From positions 13,061 through 77,060 of the forward strand of contig CABRIC010000002.1 in the NCBI GenBank assembly GCA_902470905.1: a stretch of 64,000 nucleotides of DNA, written 5' to 3'. Within the stretch, counting starts at the first letter, position 1; every line of letters begins with the position of its first letter. The notes beneath the pieces were generated by a model. It saw only the letters and a program-made list of their open reading frames with translations. It ran no database searches and had not been told where the DNA came from. Below, one piece after another: positions 51,256-59,801 of this stretch. This stretch comes from an uncultured Collinsella sp. Its GTDB lineage: Bacteria > Actinomycetota > Coriobacteriia > Coriobacteriales > Coriobacteriaceae. Made by a program: the position numbers and the translations under genes.

Positions 51256-54255
51256 ATGAGCGACATCATGAGGCCGATCCCGTTTTCGCAGCTGATGAAC
51301 TGGATCATCGAGGAGCACAAGACTCAGGGCGCCGTCTTTGGCGTGCGCAAGATGGTCACGACCAACCAGAAGGGCGCGCTTCCCATTTTTGACGAGCGCA
51401 TCGAGACTCCGTTTGGCCCGGCCGCCGGCCCCAATACACAGCTTGCCCAGAACATCGTGGCGTCCTACGTGGCTGGCTCTCGCTTCTTTGAACTCAAGAC
51501 CGTTCAGGTTATGGACGGCGAGGAGCTCTCCAAGTGTGTGAACAAGCCCTGCATCGTGGCGCAGGACGAGTGCTACAACTGCGAGTGGTCGACCGAGCTC
51601 GAGGTTCCGCAGGCTTTTGCTGAGTACGTGAAGGCATGGTTCGCCTGCCACCTGATTGCTCGCGAGTACGGTCTGGGTAGCCCGGACGGCTTTGTCTTTA
51701 ACATGTCCGTGGGCTATGACCTGGAGGGCATTAAGAGCCCCAAGGTCGATGCGTACATCGAGGGCATGAAGGACGCCAGCGGCTCCGAGGTTTGGAACGA
51801 GTGCCGCACGTGGGCGCTCGCTAACCTGGACAAGTTTGAGCACGTTGACGCCGCATTTGTCGAGTCCATTCCGGCGCGCGTCTCCAACTCCATCACCGAG
51901 TCTACCCTGCACGGCTGCCCGCCCGCCGAGATCGAGCGCATCGCGACCTATCTGATCACCGAGAAGGGCCTCAACACCTACATCAAGTGCAACCCCACGC
52001 TGCTGGGCTATGAGTTTGCCCGCCAGCGCCTCAACGAGCTGGGCTTTGACTACATCGTCTTCGATGACACGCACTTCCGCGAGGACCTGCAGTGGGCCGA
52101 TGCCGTGCCTATGTTCGAGCGCCTGATTGCCCTGTGCGCCGAGCGCGGCCTGGAGTTTGGCGTCAAGCTGACCAACACGTTCCCCGTCGACGTGACGAGA
52201 AACGAGCTGCCCTCGACCGAAATGTACATGTCCGGCCGTTCGCTGTTCTCGCTGACCATCGAGGCCGCCCGCCGCATTACCGAGCAGTTCGATGGCAAAC
52301 TGCGCATCAGCTACTCCGGCGGCGCCACGGTCTACAACATCCGCGCCCTGTATGATGCCGGCATTTGGCCCGTCACCCTGGCGACCGACGTGCTCAAGCC
52401 CGGTGGCTATGAGCGCTTTAGCCAGATGGCCGGCGAGTTTGCCGATCTGGATGGCAAGCCGTTCGCGGGTGTCTCGCTCGAGGCCGTAACCGCGATCCAG
52501 GCTGACTCGCTCACCAACCCGCTCTACAAGAAGCCGCTGCGCCCGCTGCCCGACCGCAAGGTCGCCGGCAAGAGCCCGCTTTCCGACTGCTTTACCACGC
52601 CGTGCCGCACGAGCTGCCCCATCCAGCAGGACATTCCCGCCTACCTGGCGGCTGTTGACGAGGGCCGCTTCGAGGACGCACTCAACATCATCATCGAGCG
52701 CAACGCCCTGCCGTTCATTACCGGCACCATCTGCCCGCATCCCTGCGGCCGCGCCTGCGAGCGTGCGTTCTACGAGCCCGAGGGCGCCCAGATCCGCGCC
52801 AGCAAGCTTAAGGCCGCCCGCGAGGCCATGACCGCCGTGCTGCCCAAGCTGCGCGCTCAGGCCATCGCCAACGACGGCGAGCGCAATGTTGCCGTTATCG
52901 GCGGCGGCCCTGCCGGTCTGGCGACGGCGTTCTTCCTGACGCGCGCCGGCGTGCCCGTCACTATCTTTGAGGCCCGTGACTCGCTCGGCGGCGTGGTCCG
53001 TCACGTCATCCCCGAGTTCCGCATTTCGAGCGACGATATCTCCCACGATGCCGAGCTCTGCCTGGCCTTTGGCGCCAAGGTGCAGCTCAACGCCCGCGTG
53101 AATTCCATTGACGAGCTCAAGGCTCAGGGCTTTACCGACGTGGTCGTGGCCACCGGTGCCTGGATGCCCGGCTCTGCGGGCCTGGGAGAAGGTGCCGAGC
53201 TCGACGTGCTGGAGTTCCTCGAGGCCGCCAAGAAGGGCGAGAAGCTCGAGCTGGGCGAGGACGTCGTAGTCATTGGCGCCGGCAACACCGCCATGGATGC
53301 GGCCCGCGTGGCCAAGCGCCTGGCTGGTGTGAAGAACGTGCGCCTGGTGTATCGCCGCACCAAGAAGCAGATGCCCGCCGACGAGGAAGAGCTCGATCTT
53401 GCTCTTGCCGATGGCGTTGAGTTCTGCGAGCTGCTGGCGCCCAAGGCACTTAACGGCGCCGTGCTGACCTGCGACGTTATGGAGCTTGGCGAGCCGGATG
53501 CAAGCGGCCGTCGCAGCCCCGTCGCCACGGGCGAGACTGTCGAGCTTTCCGCCACCACGGTGATCTGCGCCGTGGGCGAGGGCATCGATGCCAGCCTGTA
53601 CGATGCCGCGGGCGTCGAGCACGACCGTCGCGGCCGCCTTGCCGCCACCTCCACCGGCGTCGAGGGCGTCTGGGCTGCGGGCGACTGCCGCCGCGGTCCG
53701 GCTACCGTGGTCGAGGCTATTGCCGACGCCGCCGAGGTCGCTCGTGCCATCGCCGGCGTGGACTTTAACAAGTACGCCGACCAGAATGCTCAGGCCGGTC
53801 GCGAGGACACCTGCTACGAGCGCAAGGGGTCGCTGTGCCGCGACAAGCGCAACTGCACCAAGACCCGCTGCCTGGGCTGCGGCTCGGTGTGCGAGGTCTG
53901 CTGCGACGTGTGCCCCAACCGCGCCAACGTGGCCATTAAGGTGCCGGGCCTGGCCAAGCATCAGGTCGTCCATGTCGATGGCATGTGCAACGAGTGCGGC
54001 AACTGCGCCGTGTTCTGCCCCTACCAGGAGGGCCGTCCCTACAAGGACAAGCTCACCCTGTTCTGGAGCGAGGAGGACATGGAGAACTCCGAGAACGAGG
54101 GCTTCCTGGCCGTGGGCGATGATCACTTTAAGGTCCGCGTCGCCGGCACGGTCCGCACCGTCTCGGTCGATGCCGTCAACACCGGTCTTCCCGAGGCCGT
54201 CCGCCTGACCATCAGGGCTGTGCGCGACAACTATTCGTACCTTCTTAAGAAATAG
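51256..54255 (+). CDS. ygfK: YgfK-type flavo-iron-sulfur oxidoreductase (putative selenate reductase subunit)
   Basis: A 999-residue multidomain protein. An N-terminal dihydropyrimidine/dihydroorotate-dehydrogenase-like barrel covers about residues 1-430. A glutamate-synthase-like cysteine region follows (CFTTPCRTSC from 445; CPHPCGRAC), then FAD binding (GGGPAGLATAFFL near 548), NAD(P) binding (VIGAGNTAMDAARVA near 670) and two C-terminal 4Fe-4S motifs (CLGCGSVCEVCCDVC near 872; CNECGNCAVFC near 911). It probably passes electrons between NAD(P)H and the hydroxylase. ATG 51256 is used; the open frame extends upstream without similarity. Confidence 0.92.
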   Translation: MSDIMRPIPFSQLMNWIIEEHKTQGAVFGVRKMVTTNQKGALPIFDERIETPFGPAAGPNTQLAQNIVASYVAGSRFFELKTVQVMDGEELSKCVNKPCIVAQDECYNCEWSTELEVPQAFAEYVKAWFACHLIAREYGLGSPDGFVFNMSVGYDLEGIKSPKVDAYIEGMKDASGSEVWNECRTWALANLDKFEHVDAAFVESIPARVSNSITESTLHGCPPAEIERIATYLITEKGLNTYIKCNPTLLGYEFARQRLNELGFDYIVFDDTHFREDLQWADAVPMFERLIALCAERGLEFGVKLTNTFPVDVTRNELPSTEMYMSGRSLFSLTIEAARRITEQFDGKLRISYSGGATVYNIRALYDAGIWPVTLATDVLKPGGYERFSQMAGEFADLDGKPFAGVSLEAVTAIQADSLTNPLYKKPLRPLPDRKVAGKSPLSDCFTTPCRTSCPIQQDIPAYLAAVDEGRFEDALNIIIERNALPFITGTICPHPCGRACERAFYEPEGAQIRASKLKAAREAMTAVLPKLRAQAIANDGERNVAVIGGGPAGLATAFFLTRAGVPVTIFEARDSLGGVVRHVIPEFRISSDDISHDAELCLAFGAKVQLNARVNSIDELKAQGFTDVVVATGAWMPGSAGLGEGAELDVLEFLEAAKKGEKLELGEDVVVIGAGNTAMDAARVAKRLAGVKNVRLVYRRTKKQMPADEEELDLALADGVEFCELLAPKALNGAVLTCDVMELGEPDASGRRSPVATGETVELSATTVICAVGEGIDASLYDAAGVEHDRRGRLAATSTGVEGVWAAGDCRRGPATVVEAIADAAEVARAIAGVDFNKYADQNAQAGREDTCYERKGSLCRDKRNCTKTRCLGCGSVCEVCCDVCPNRANVAIKVPGLAKHQVVHVDGMCNECGNCAVFCPYQEGRPYKDKLTLFWSEEDMENSENEGFLAVGDDHFKVRVAGTVRTVSVDAVNTGLPEAVRLTIRAVRDNYSYLLKK

Positions 54256-54266
54256 GCGAGTCTCTT

Positions 54267-54746
54267 ATGGCCAAATCCATTCAACATAACGTGGCCTACG
54301 TTGCCTGCGGAAGCGGTTGCGCCTCCGCAGGCGGCGACGCCCGCTGCAGCGAAGGCTGCATTGGCTGTGGCGCCTGCGTTACGGCCTGCCCCCACGGTGC
54401 CATCGCACTGGTCGACGGCGTCGCCCGCGTGGACCGCTCCAAGTGCACGGGCTGTGGCCTGTGCGGCATGGCGTGCCCGCAGCGCGTGATTGCTTTCGTT
54501 CCCGGCTACCAGAACATCCTGGTGCGCTGCAACAACACGGATAAGGGCGCCATTGCCCGCAAGATCTGCGACACGAGCTGCATCGGTTGCGGCATGTGCG
54601 CTAAAAAGTGCCCCGCCGGCGCTATCCGCATCGAGGACAACTGCGCCCATATCGACGGCGCGGACTGCCTGTCATGCGGCATGTGCGCCGTCGTCTGCCC
54701 GCATGGCGCTATCCACGACCGCACCGGCATCGCCGCCGGCGTGTAG
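54267..54746 (+). CDS. ferredoxin-like 4Fe-4S protein
   Basis: A 159-residue protein with four Cys-x2-Cys-x2-Cys-x3-Cys motifs (CIGCGACVTACP, CTGCGLCGMACP, CIGCGMCAKKCP, CLSCGMCAVVCP), each able to bind a 4Fe-4S cluster. It starts 11 bases after ygfK and is followed by xdhD, so it probably carries electrons between the flavoprotein YgfK and the molybdenum hydroxylase, which has no FAD domain of its own. Confidence 0.92.
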   Translation: MAKSIQHNVAYVACGSGCASAGGDARCSEGCIGCGACVTACPHGAIALVDGVARVDRSKCTGCGLCGMACPQRVIAFVPGYQNILVRCNNTDKGAIARKICDTSCIGCGMCAKKCPAGAIRIEDNCAHIDGADCLSCGMCAVVCPHGAIHDRTGIAAGV

Positions 54747-54758
54747 AAGGGAATCACC

Positions 54759-57536
54759 ATGGCACAGGAATTCACTTTTACCGTTAACGGCGTCGAGCGC
54801 ACGACGACCCAAAATAAACCGCTGCTGCGCTACCTGCGCGACGACCTGCACATTCACTCTGCCAAGGACGGTTGCTCCGAGGGTGCGTGCGGCACCTGCA
54901 CCATCCATGTGGACGGTGCGGCCGTCAAGGCGTGCGTGCTGACCACCGCTCTTGCCGCCGGCCGCAACATCGTGACCGTCGAGGGCCTGCCCGAGGACGT
55001 GCGCGAGGCCTTTGTGTACGCCTTTGGCGCCGTGGGCGCCGTGCAGTGCGGCTTTTGCATCCCCGGCATGGTCATGGCAGGTGCGGCGCTCATCGCCGAG
55101 GACCCCGAGCCCACCGAGGAGCAGATCAAGTACGCCATCCGCGGCAACGTCTGCCGCTGCACCGGCTACAAAAAGATTATCGAGGGCATCTCGCTTGCCG
55201 CTGCGGTGCTCCGTGGCGAAAAGCAGATCGACGAGGATTTGGAGCGCGGCGACGACTACGGCGTGGGCAAGCGCGCCTTCCGTATCGACGTGCGCAAGAA
55301 GGTGCTCGGCGAGGGCAAGTATCCCGACGACATCGACGAGCTCGATCAGCCGGGCCTGACCTATGCCAGCGCCGTGCGCTCCAAGTATCCGCGCGCCCGT
55401 GTGCTCTCCATCGATACCTCCAAGGCCGAGGCCCTGCCCGGCGTGGTGGGCATCCTGCGCGCCGAGGACGTGCCGGTCAACCAGGTCGGCCACCTTATCC
55501 AGGACTGGGACGTCATGATCGCTCAGGGCGATATCACCCGCTGCGTGGGCGATGCCATCGTGCTGGTGGTTGCCGAGGACGAGGCGACGCTCGAGAAGGC
55601 CAAGAAGCTCGTAAAGATCGATTACGAGCCGCTGGAGCCCGTGCGTAACATTGTCGAGGCCAGGGCTGCCGACGCCCCACGCCTGCACGACAGCTTCTTT
55701 GCCTTTGGCAACACGGTGGAGCTCAAGGACAACGTGTGCCAGAGCCGTCACGTGACGCGCGGCGACGCCGCCAAGGCGCTAGCGGAGAGCGCGTTTACCG
55801 TGACACAGCGCTTTACCACGCCCTTTACCGAGCATGCCTTCTTGGAGCCCGAGTGCGCCGTCGCCTTCCCGTACAAGAACGGCGTCAAGGTGCAGTCGAC
55901 CGACCAGGGCGCCTACGATACGCGCAAAGAGTGTGCCCACATGTTTGGCTGGGACAACGAACCCGAGCGTGTGGTCGTCGAGACCATGCTCGTGGGTGGC
56001 GGCTTTGGCGGCAAGGAGGACGTGTCCATCCAGCACCTGGCCGCGCTCGCCGCATACAAGTTCCAGCGTCCTGTGAAGTGCAAGCTCACACGTGCCGAGT
56101 CGCTCGCGTTCCATCCCAAGCGCCATGCCATGGACGGCACCTTTACGCTGGGCTGCGACGCCGAGGGTAACTTTACCGGTCTGGACTGCGAGATCAACTT
56201 TGACACCGGCGCCTACGCGTCGCTGTGCGGTCCGGTGCTCGAGCGCGCCTGTACGCATGCCGTCGGTCCCTACAAGTACCAGAACACCGACATTCGCGGC
56301 TTTGGGTACTACACCAACAACCCGCCCGCCGGTGCGTACCGCGGCTTTGGCGTGTGTCAGTCCGAGTTTGCGCTCGAGAGCCTGATCGACCTGCTGGCCG
56401 AGAAGGTCGGCCTGGATCCGTGGGAGATCCGCTACCGTAACGCCATCGAGCCGGGCGAGGTTCTGCCCAACGGCCAGATTGCCGACTGCTCCACGGCGCT
56501 GAAGGAGACGCTGCTCGAGGTCAAGGATGCCTACTACGCGCATCCCGGCCACGCCGGCATTGCCTGCGCCATGAAGAACGCCGGCGTGGGCGTGGGTCTG
56601 CCCGATGCCGGTCGCTGCAAGATTCGCGTCGAGGATGGCCGCGCCGTGGTCTACGCCGCCACGTCCGACATCGGCCAGGGCTGCAACACCGTCTTTTTGC
56701 AAGACGTTGCCGAGGCATGCGGCCTGCCGCTTCGCTGCATTGCCAACGGCGAGTGCTCCACCGAGAACGCTCCCGACTCCGGCACCACGTCTGGCTCGCG
56801 TCAGACGGTCGTGACCGGCGAGGCCGTGCGCGGTGCCGCTTTCCTGCTGCGCGATGCCATGGTTGGCATCGAGGCCGGCAAGCCTGCGCCTACCGCCCCG
56901 GTGAGCGCCCATGGTGACGGCGTCAAGATCGAGTACGACGACGGTCGCGCCTATCAGCTGCGCACGCAGGAGCTCGTCGCCGGCCAGGGCATGCATCCTC
57001 AGGATCCCGCGACCGCCATCAAGGCGCTCGAGGGATGCGAGTTTGGCTACGTGTACCTGGAGCCGACCGACAAGCTGGGTGCGGATGTTCCCAACCCCAA
57101 GAGCCACATCTGCTACGGCTTTGCCACGCATGTGGTCATTCTGGATGATGACGGCCGCGTGAGCGAGGTCTATGCCGCACACGATTCCGGCAAGGTGGTC
57201 AACCCCATCTCCATCCAGGGTCAGATCGAAGGCGGCGTGCTCATGGGTATGGGCTATGCGCTTACCGAGGATTGGCCGCTCAAGGACTGCGTGCCCCAGG
57301 CAAGGTACGGTACGCTCGGGCTGTTCCGTGCGCCCGAGATTCCGGATATCCACGCCATCTACGTGGAGAAGGACGAGCTGCTGCCTGTGGCATATGGCGG
57401 CAAGGGCATCGGCGAGATCGCAACGATCCCCACGGCGCCCGCCGTACAGAACGCCTATCGCGCATTCGACGGCAAGCTGCGTCCCGATCTGCCCATGGTG
57501 GATACGCCCTACAGCCGCGCCCGTCACCGCGGGTAG
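54759..57536 (+). CDS. xdhD: selenium-dependent molybdenum hydroxylase / xanthine dehydrogenase
   Basis: A 925-residue protein fusing a 2Fe-2S domain pair (Cys39, 44, 47, 59; Cys97, 100, 132, 134 in CGFC and CRC) directly to the molybdopterin domains, without the FAD domain of classical xanthine dehydrogenase. The catalytic Glu886 is in GGKGIGEIATIP. The companion genes ssnA and ygfK mark the selenium-dependent type, where selenium is a labile ligand rather than selenocysteine; no in-frame TGA is present. The substrate is probably a purine. Confidence 0.92.
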   Translation: MAQEFTFTVNGVERTTTQNKPLLRYLRDDLHIHSAKDGCSEGACGTCTIHVDGAAVKACVLTTALAAGRNIVTVEGLPEDVREAFVYAFGAVGAVQCGFCIPGMVMAGAALIAEDPEPTEEQIKYAIRGNVCRCTGYKKIIEGISLAAAVLRGEKQIDEDLERGDDYGVGKRAFRIDVRKKVLGEGKYPDDIDELDQPGLTYASAVRSKYPRARVLSIDTSKAEALPGVVGILRAEDVPVNQVGHLIQDWDVMIAQGDITRCVGDAIVLVVAEDEATLEKAKKLVKIDYEPLEPVRNIVEARAADAPRLHDSFFAFGNTVELKDNVCQSRHVTRGDAAKALAESAFTVTQRFTTPFTEHAFLEPECAVAFPYKNGVKVQSTDQGAYDTRKECAHMFGWDNEPERVVVETMLVGGGFGGKEDVSIQHLAALAAYKFQRPVKCKLTRAESLAFHPKRHAMDGTFTLGCDAEGNFTGLDCEINFDTGAYASLCGPVLERACTHAVGPYKYQNTDIRGFGYYTNNPPAGAYRGFGVCQSEFALESLIDLLAEKVGLDPWEIRYRNAIEPGEVLPNGQIADCSTALKETLLEVKDAYYAHPGHAGIACAMKNAGVGVGLPDAGRCKIRVEDGRAVVYAATSDIGQGCNTVFLQDVAEACGLPLRCIANGECSTENAPDSGTTSGSRQTVVTGEAVRGAAFLLRDAMVGIEAGKPAPTAPVSAHGDGVKIEYDDGRAYQLRTQELVAGQGMHPQDPATAIKALEGCEFGYVYLEPTDKLGADVPNPKSHICYGFATHVVILDDDGRVSEVYAAHDSGKVVNPISIQGQIEGGVLMGMGYALTEDWPLKDCVPQARYGTLGLFRAPEIPDIHAIYVEKDELLPVAYGGKGIGEIATIPTAPAVQNAYRAFDGKLRPDLPMVDTPYSRARHRG

Positions 57537-57539
57537 GGT

Positions 57540-57641
57540 AGAGCGCGTACGGCCATTGCTAACGGGCCGTTCGCGCTCAGCATCAATTACATACGCTGCG
57601 CCTTTGGCCCTGGCTCCATCGCGAGCCGGGGCCTTTTGTTT
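57540..57641 (+). terminator. hairpin plus terminator after xdhD
   Basis: GAGCGCG-TACGGCC pairs with GGCCGTT-CGCGCTC (57540-57578). A second hairpin, GGCCCTGGCTC/GAGCCGGGGCC (57606-57633), is followed by TTTTGTTT and is the likely Rho-independent terminator. Confidence 0.75.
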
Positions 57642-57657
57642 GGAGCGCCTCCGCATG

Positions 57658-58130
57658 CGGAAGCTGCGTCCCAGATTTCGGCTCCAGAATGGGGCGTACT
57701 TTCCGGACGGGGCTTCAAACGGAAACTGCATCCCGGAATGCGCGCCCGGAATGGGATGCGCTTTCCGGAACAGCCCTCAACCGGAAACTGCGTCCCAGAA
57801 TTTCGCTTCAGAGTGGGATGCCGTTTCCGGCTGAACCCTCAGGCGGAAAGTTCATCCCAGAATTGACGCTCAGAGTGGGACACGGTTTCCGGATAGAACC
57901 TCAGCGGAAACTGCGTCCCAGTTTGAGCGTCTATTCCGGGATGCGGTTTCCGCTGAAGGACTTAACCGGAAGGTCTGTCCCGTTCTGAGGCGGGATTCCG
58001 GGACACGCTTTCCGCTAGGCCCGCCATCCGGAAAGTGCATCCCGTTTTGAGCGTCCAGACTGGAACGCGCTTTCCGTTGGCGTGGCCGTTGGGAAAACGC
58101 GGCCCAGATAGGGGGGATGCGATCCGGCGA
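57658..58130. repeat. array 1 of 62-bp hairpin repeats (eight units)
   Basis: Units start at 57658, 57720, 57782, 57844, 57905, 57967, 58029 and about 58091, a period of 61-62 bases. A unit such as the third reads CGGAAACTGCGTCCCA, a loop, then TGGGATGCCGTTTCCG, i.e. a 15-bp interrupted stem, followed by a 12-13-base linker. Units diverge, but paired changes keep the stem: GCATCCC/GGGATGC in unit 2 and TGTCCCG/CGGGACA in unit 6. The last unit is degraded. Confidence 0.9.
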
Positions 58131-58148
58131 TGCGCGGCCTAGCAGCTC

Positions 58149-59147
58149 CTACAGCTCCACTTCGTTGAGCCACGTCGGCAGCGCAGTCTGCCGGATGCCT
58201 GCCGTCTGCAGCTTTTTGGCGAGCATTCCTGCCGAGCGGACCTCGTTTATGGTAAAGCGCAGCAGAGGATGACCGTAGAGCGATAGGTGCGCCTCGCGCT
58301 GTCGTTCGGCAACGAGCGCCTCGGCGGTGGTGCGTCCGGCTAGCATGGCCTGGTCGGTATATTTGACAATCCCGTCGAGTTCGCCCAGCGTGAGCTCCCT
58401 AGCTTGACGCTCCCAGGCAAAATCTGTTCGCATGCTCTTGGCCGAATCGAAGGGATCCGTCAACTCGTATTGAAGCCAGTCGGGCGCAAAGCCCGTCTCG
58501 ATCATGACGGCTCGGGCGACCGATTCCCCGCCGCTCTCAGCGCGGGCGTCGGCATATCGAAGCGTTGTGAGGGCGGTGCGAATCGCACGACCATTGCGGG
58601 CAGTCGCTCGTTGCTCGACGGCCTCCGTCAGCTGTTCCCGCGCAAGGCCGAGCTTTGAGATCGCCGAATCGGTAATGGGCATGCCGTCGGCAAAACCGGT
58701 TTGCAACAGACAATCTGTGGCCGTTTGGATAGGCGGCGTTACCGATATGCCGGATAGACGGATTGCTCCGGCCGGCTCAATCTGGTGACGCTGAATATGT
58801 GCGCCCGGACGAGCCGACGGCTTTGTCGAGCTGCAAACATGCACGACATTCATGTGTCGCCACGAGACCTCGAGCCCCAGGAGACATGCTGCCGAAAACG
58901 AGCAGAACGTCCAATCGGGGTGGATGATCGCAAGGGCGCGAATGATCTCGCAATGGCGTTGCGCTCGGTTTAGTTCATCCCAGCGCGTTTTTCGCGCAAA
59001 CAACCCCGGCATGGGGGAGACGACCATGTCGCCGGTGCGCCGAAGGAGCGCTTTTCGGATCGCCGTGCTCGGGGGAATCAGACAGTGCCCCTTTTGTTCG
59101 GCTTGAGTGAGCAGTTGGTCGATGAGCTGGTCATTGCAATGGGTCAT
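58149..59147 (-). CDS. AbiEi-like / endonuclease-fold protein
   Basis: A 332-residue protein. The C-terminal third contains LGELDGIVKYTDQAML, REAHLSLYGHPLLRFT and INEV, the pattern seen in actinobacterial proteins with an AbiEi antitoxin-like N-terminal region and a restriction-endonuclease-like (DUF559/Vsr-type) end. AAGGAGG precedes ATG 59147. No AbiEii nucleotidyltransferase toxin lies next to it, so it is not a standard AbiE pair. It is flanked by hairpin arrays 1 and 2. Function not established; a defence-related role is inference. Confidence 0.65.
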   Translation of the reverse strand: MTHCNDQLIDQLLTQAEQKGHCLIPPSTAIRKALLRRTGDMVVSPMPGLFARKTRWDELNRAQRHCEIIRALAIIHPDWTFCSFSAACLLGLEVSWRHMNVVHVCSSTKPSARPGAHIQRHQIEPAGAIRLSGISVTPPIQTATDCLLQTGFADGMPITDSAISKLGLAREQLTEAVEQRATARNGRAIRTALTTLRYADARAESGGESVARAVMIETGFAPDWLQYELTDPFDSAKSMRTDFAWERQARELTLGELDGIVKYTDQAMLAGRTTAEALVAERQREAHLSLYGHPLLRFTINEVRSAGMLAKKLQTAGIRQTALPTWLNEVEL

Positions 59148-59442
59148 GAGCTACCGCCTCCTTTTGGGTGGAAAAAACGTATCAGCTGGAACTTGCCGCT
59201 CAGCTGACCAAAAGCTGACCAAAATCTAACCATGCAGGTAGATGACCTGCTTTTGGCGACATATTTCTTGTTTGAATCGGTGGGCGGTAATCGGCGACCG
59301 TGAACGGTAGCTGGATATGAAGTCTTGGTAAGTTTCGGGACGTGTACTTTTCCGAAAAAGAGCAATCTATCTGCTGTTTTGTGTTTCTGGACCGCATATT
59401 TGAAGGCATGTGATAAGGGCTGCAGGTCGTCGTCTGTGTCTG
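59148..59442. other. intergenic, no gene recognised
   Basis: Divergent region upstream of the AbiEi-like gene. AGCTGACCAAAA occurs as a tandem near-duplicate (59200-59225). A minus-strand open frame here runs into array 2 and is not credible as a gene. Nothing else is seen. Confidence 0.4.
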
Positions 59443-59690
59443 CGGAAACTGTGACCCGGAATTGCCACTCGGAATGGGACGTGCTTTCCGGATCGTCCTT
59501 CAAGCGGAAACTACATCCCAGATTTCGGCCTCAGAGTGGGATGCCGTTTCCAGATCGGGCCTCAAACGGAAACTGCGTCCCGGAATCGAGCCTCGGGGTG
59601 GGATGCACTTTCCGGATGGCATGCTTGGCGGAAACTACGGCCCAGTTTTTGGCTCCAGAACGGGATATATTTTCCGGAACGGTCCATGTG
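59443..59690. repeat. array 2 of 62-bp hairpin repeats (four units)
   Basis: Units start at 59443, 59505, 59567 and 59629, exactly 62 bases apart, with the same CGGAAACT...TCCC / GGGA...TTTCCG stem as array 1; a fifth position at 59691 is unrecognisable. It lies between two divergent genes. Confidence 0.9.
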
Positions 59691-59730
59691 CGGTGGTGCG
59701 CCGCCCCTTTTGCGTGCGCCGCTTGTCGAA

Positions 59731-59786
59731 TTACGTTATAGCTAGCTATATTATAGGAAGGTATAATATAGCTAGCTATAACGTAA
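59731..59786. promoter_or_regulatory. perfect 25-bp palindrome upstream of the ATPase gene
   Basis: 59731-59755 (TTACGTTATAGCTAGCTATA...) is the exact reverse complement of 59762-59786, with a 6-base loop GGAAGG. Each arm contains the smaller palindrome TATAGCTAGCTATA. The right arm touches the ribosome site AAAGGAGGGA of the next gene, so it could be an operator or an mRNA hairpin hiding the start region. Confidence 0.85.
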
Positions 59787-59801
59787 AGGAGGGATGGCCC
59801 T

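Noticed and set aside
49624..54126. A 1500-codon open frame antisense to ssnA and ygfK
   Set aside because: Same codon-bias artefact; ends in arbitrary positions relative to real genes and has no ribosome site.
54759..57536. Selenocysteine in the selenium-dependent hydroxylase
   Set aside because: The frame has no internal TGA; this enzyme class uses a labile selenium ligand, so no SECIS element is expected.
57658..58130. CRISPR array
   Set aside because: Units are palindromic throughout, about 62 bases long and diverged, with only 12-13-base linkers; there are no unique spacers and no cas genes.
59144..59503. A 119-codon minus-strand frame upstream of the AbiEi-like gene
   Set aside because: It starts inside hairpin array 2, has no clear ribosome site and overlaps the real start of the AbiEi-like gene.
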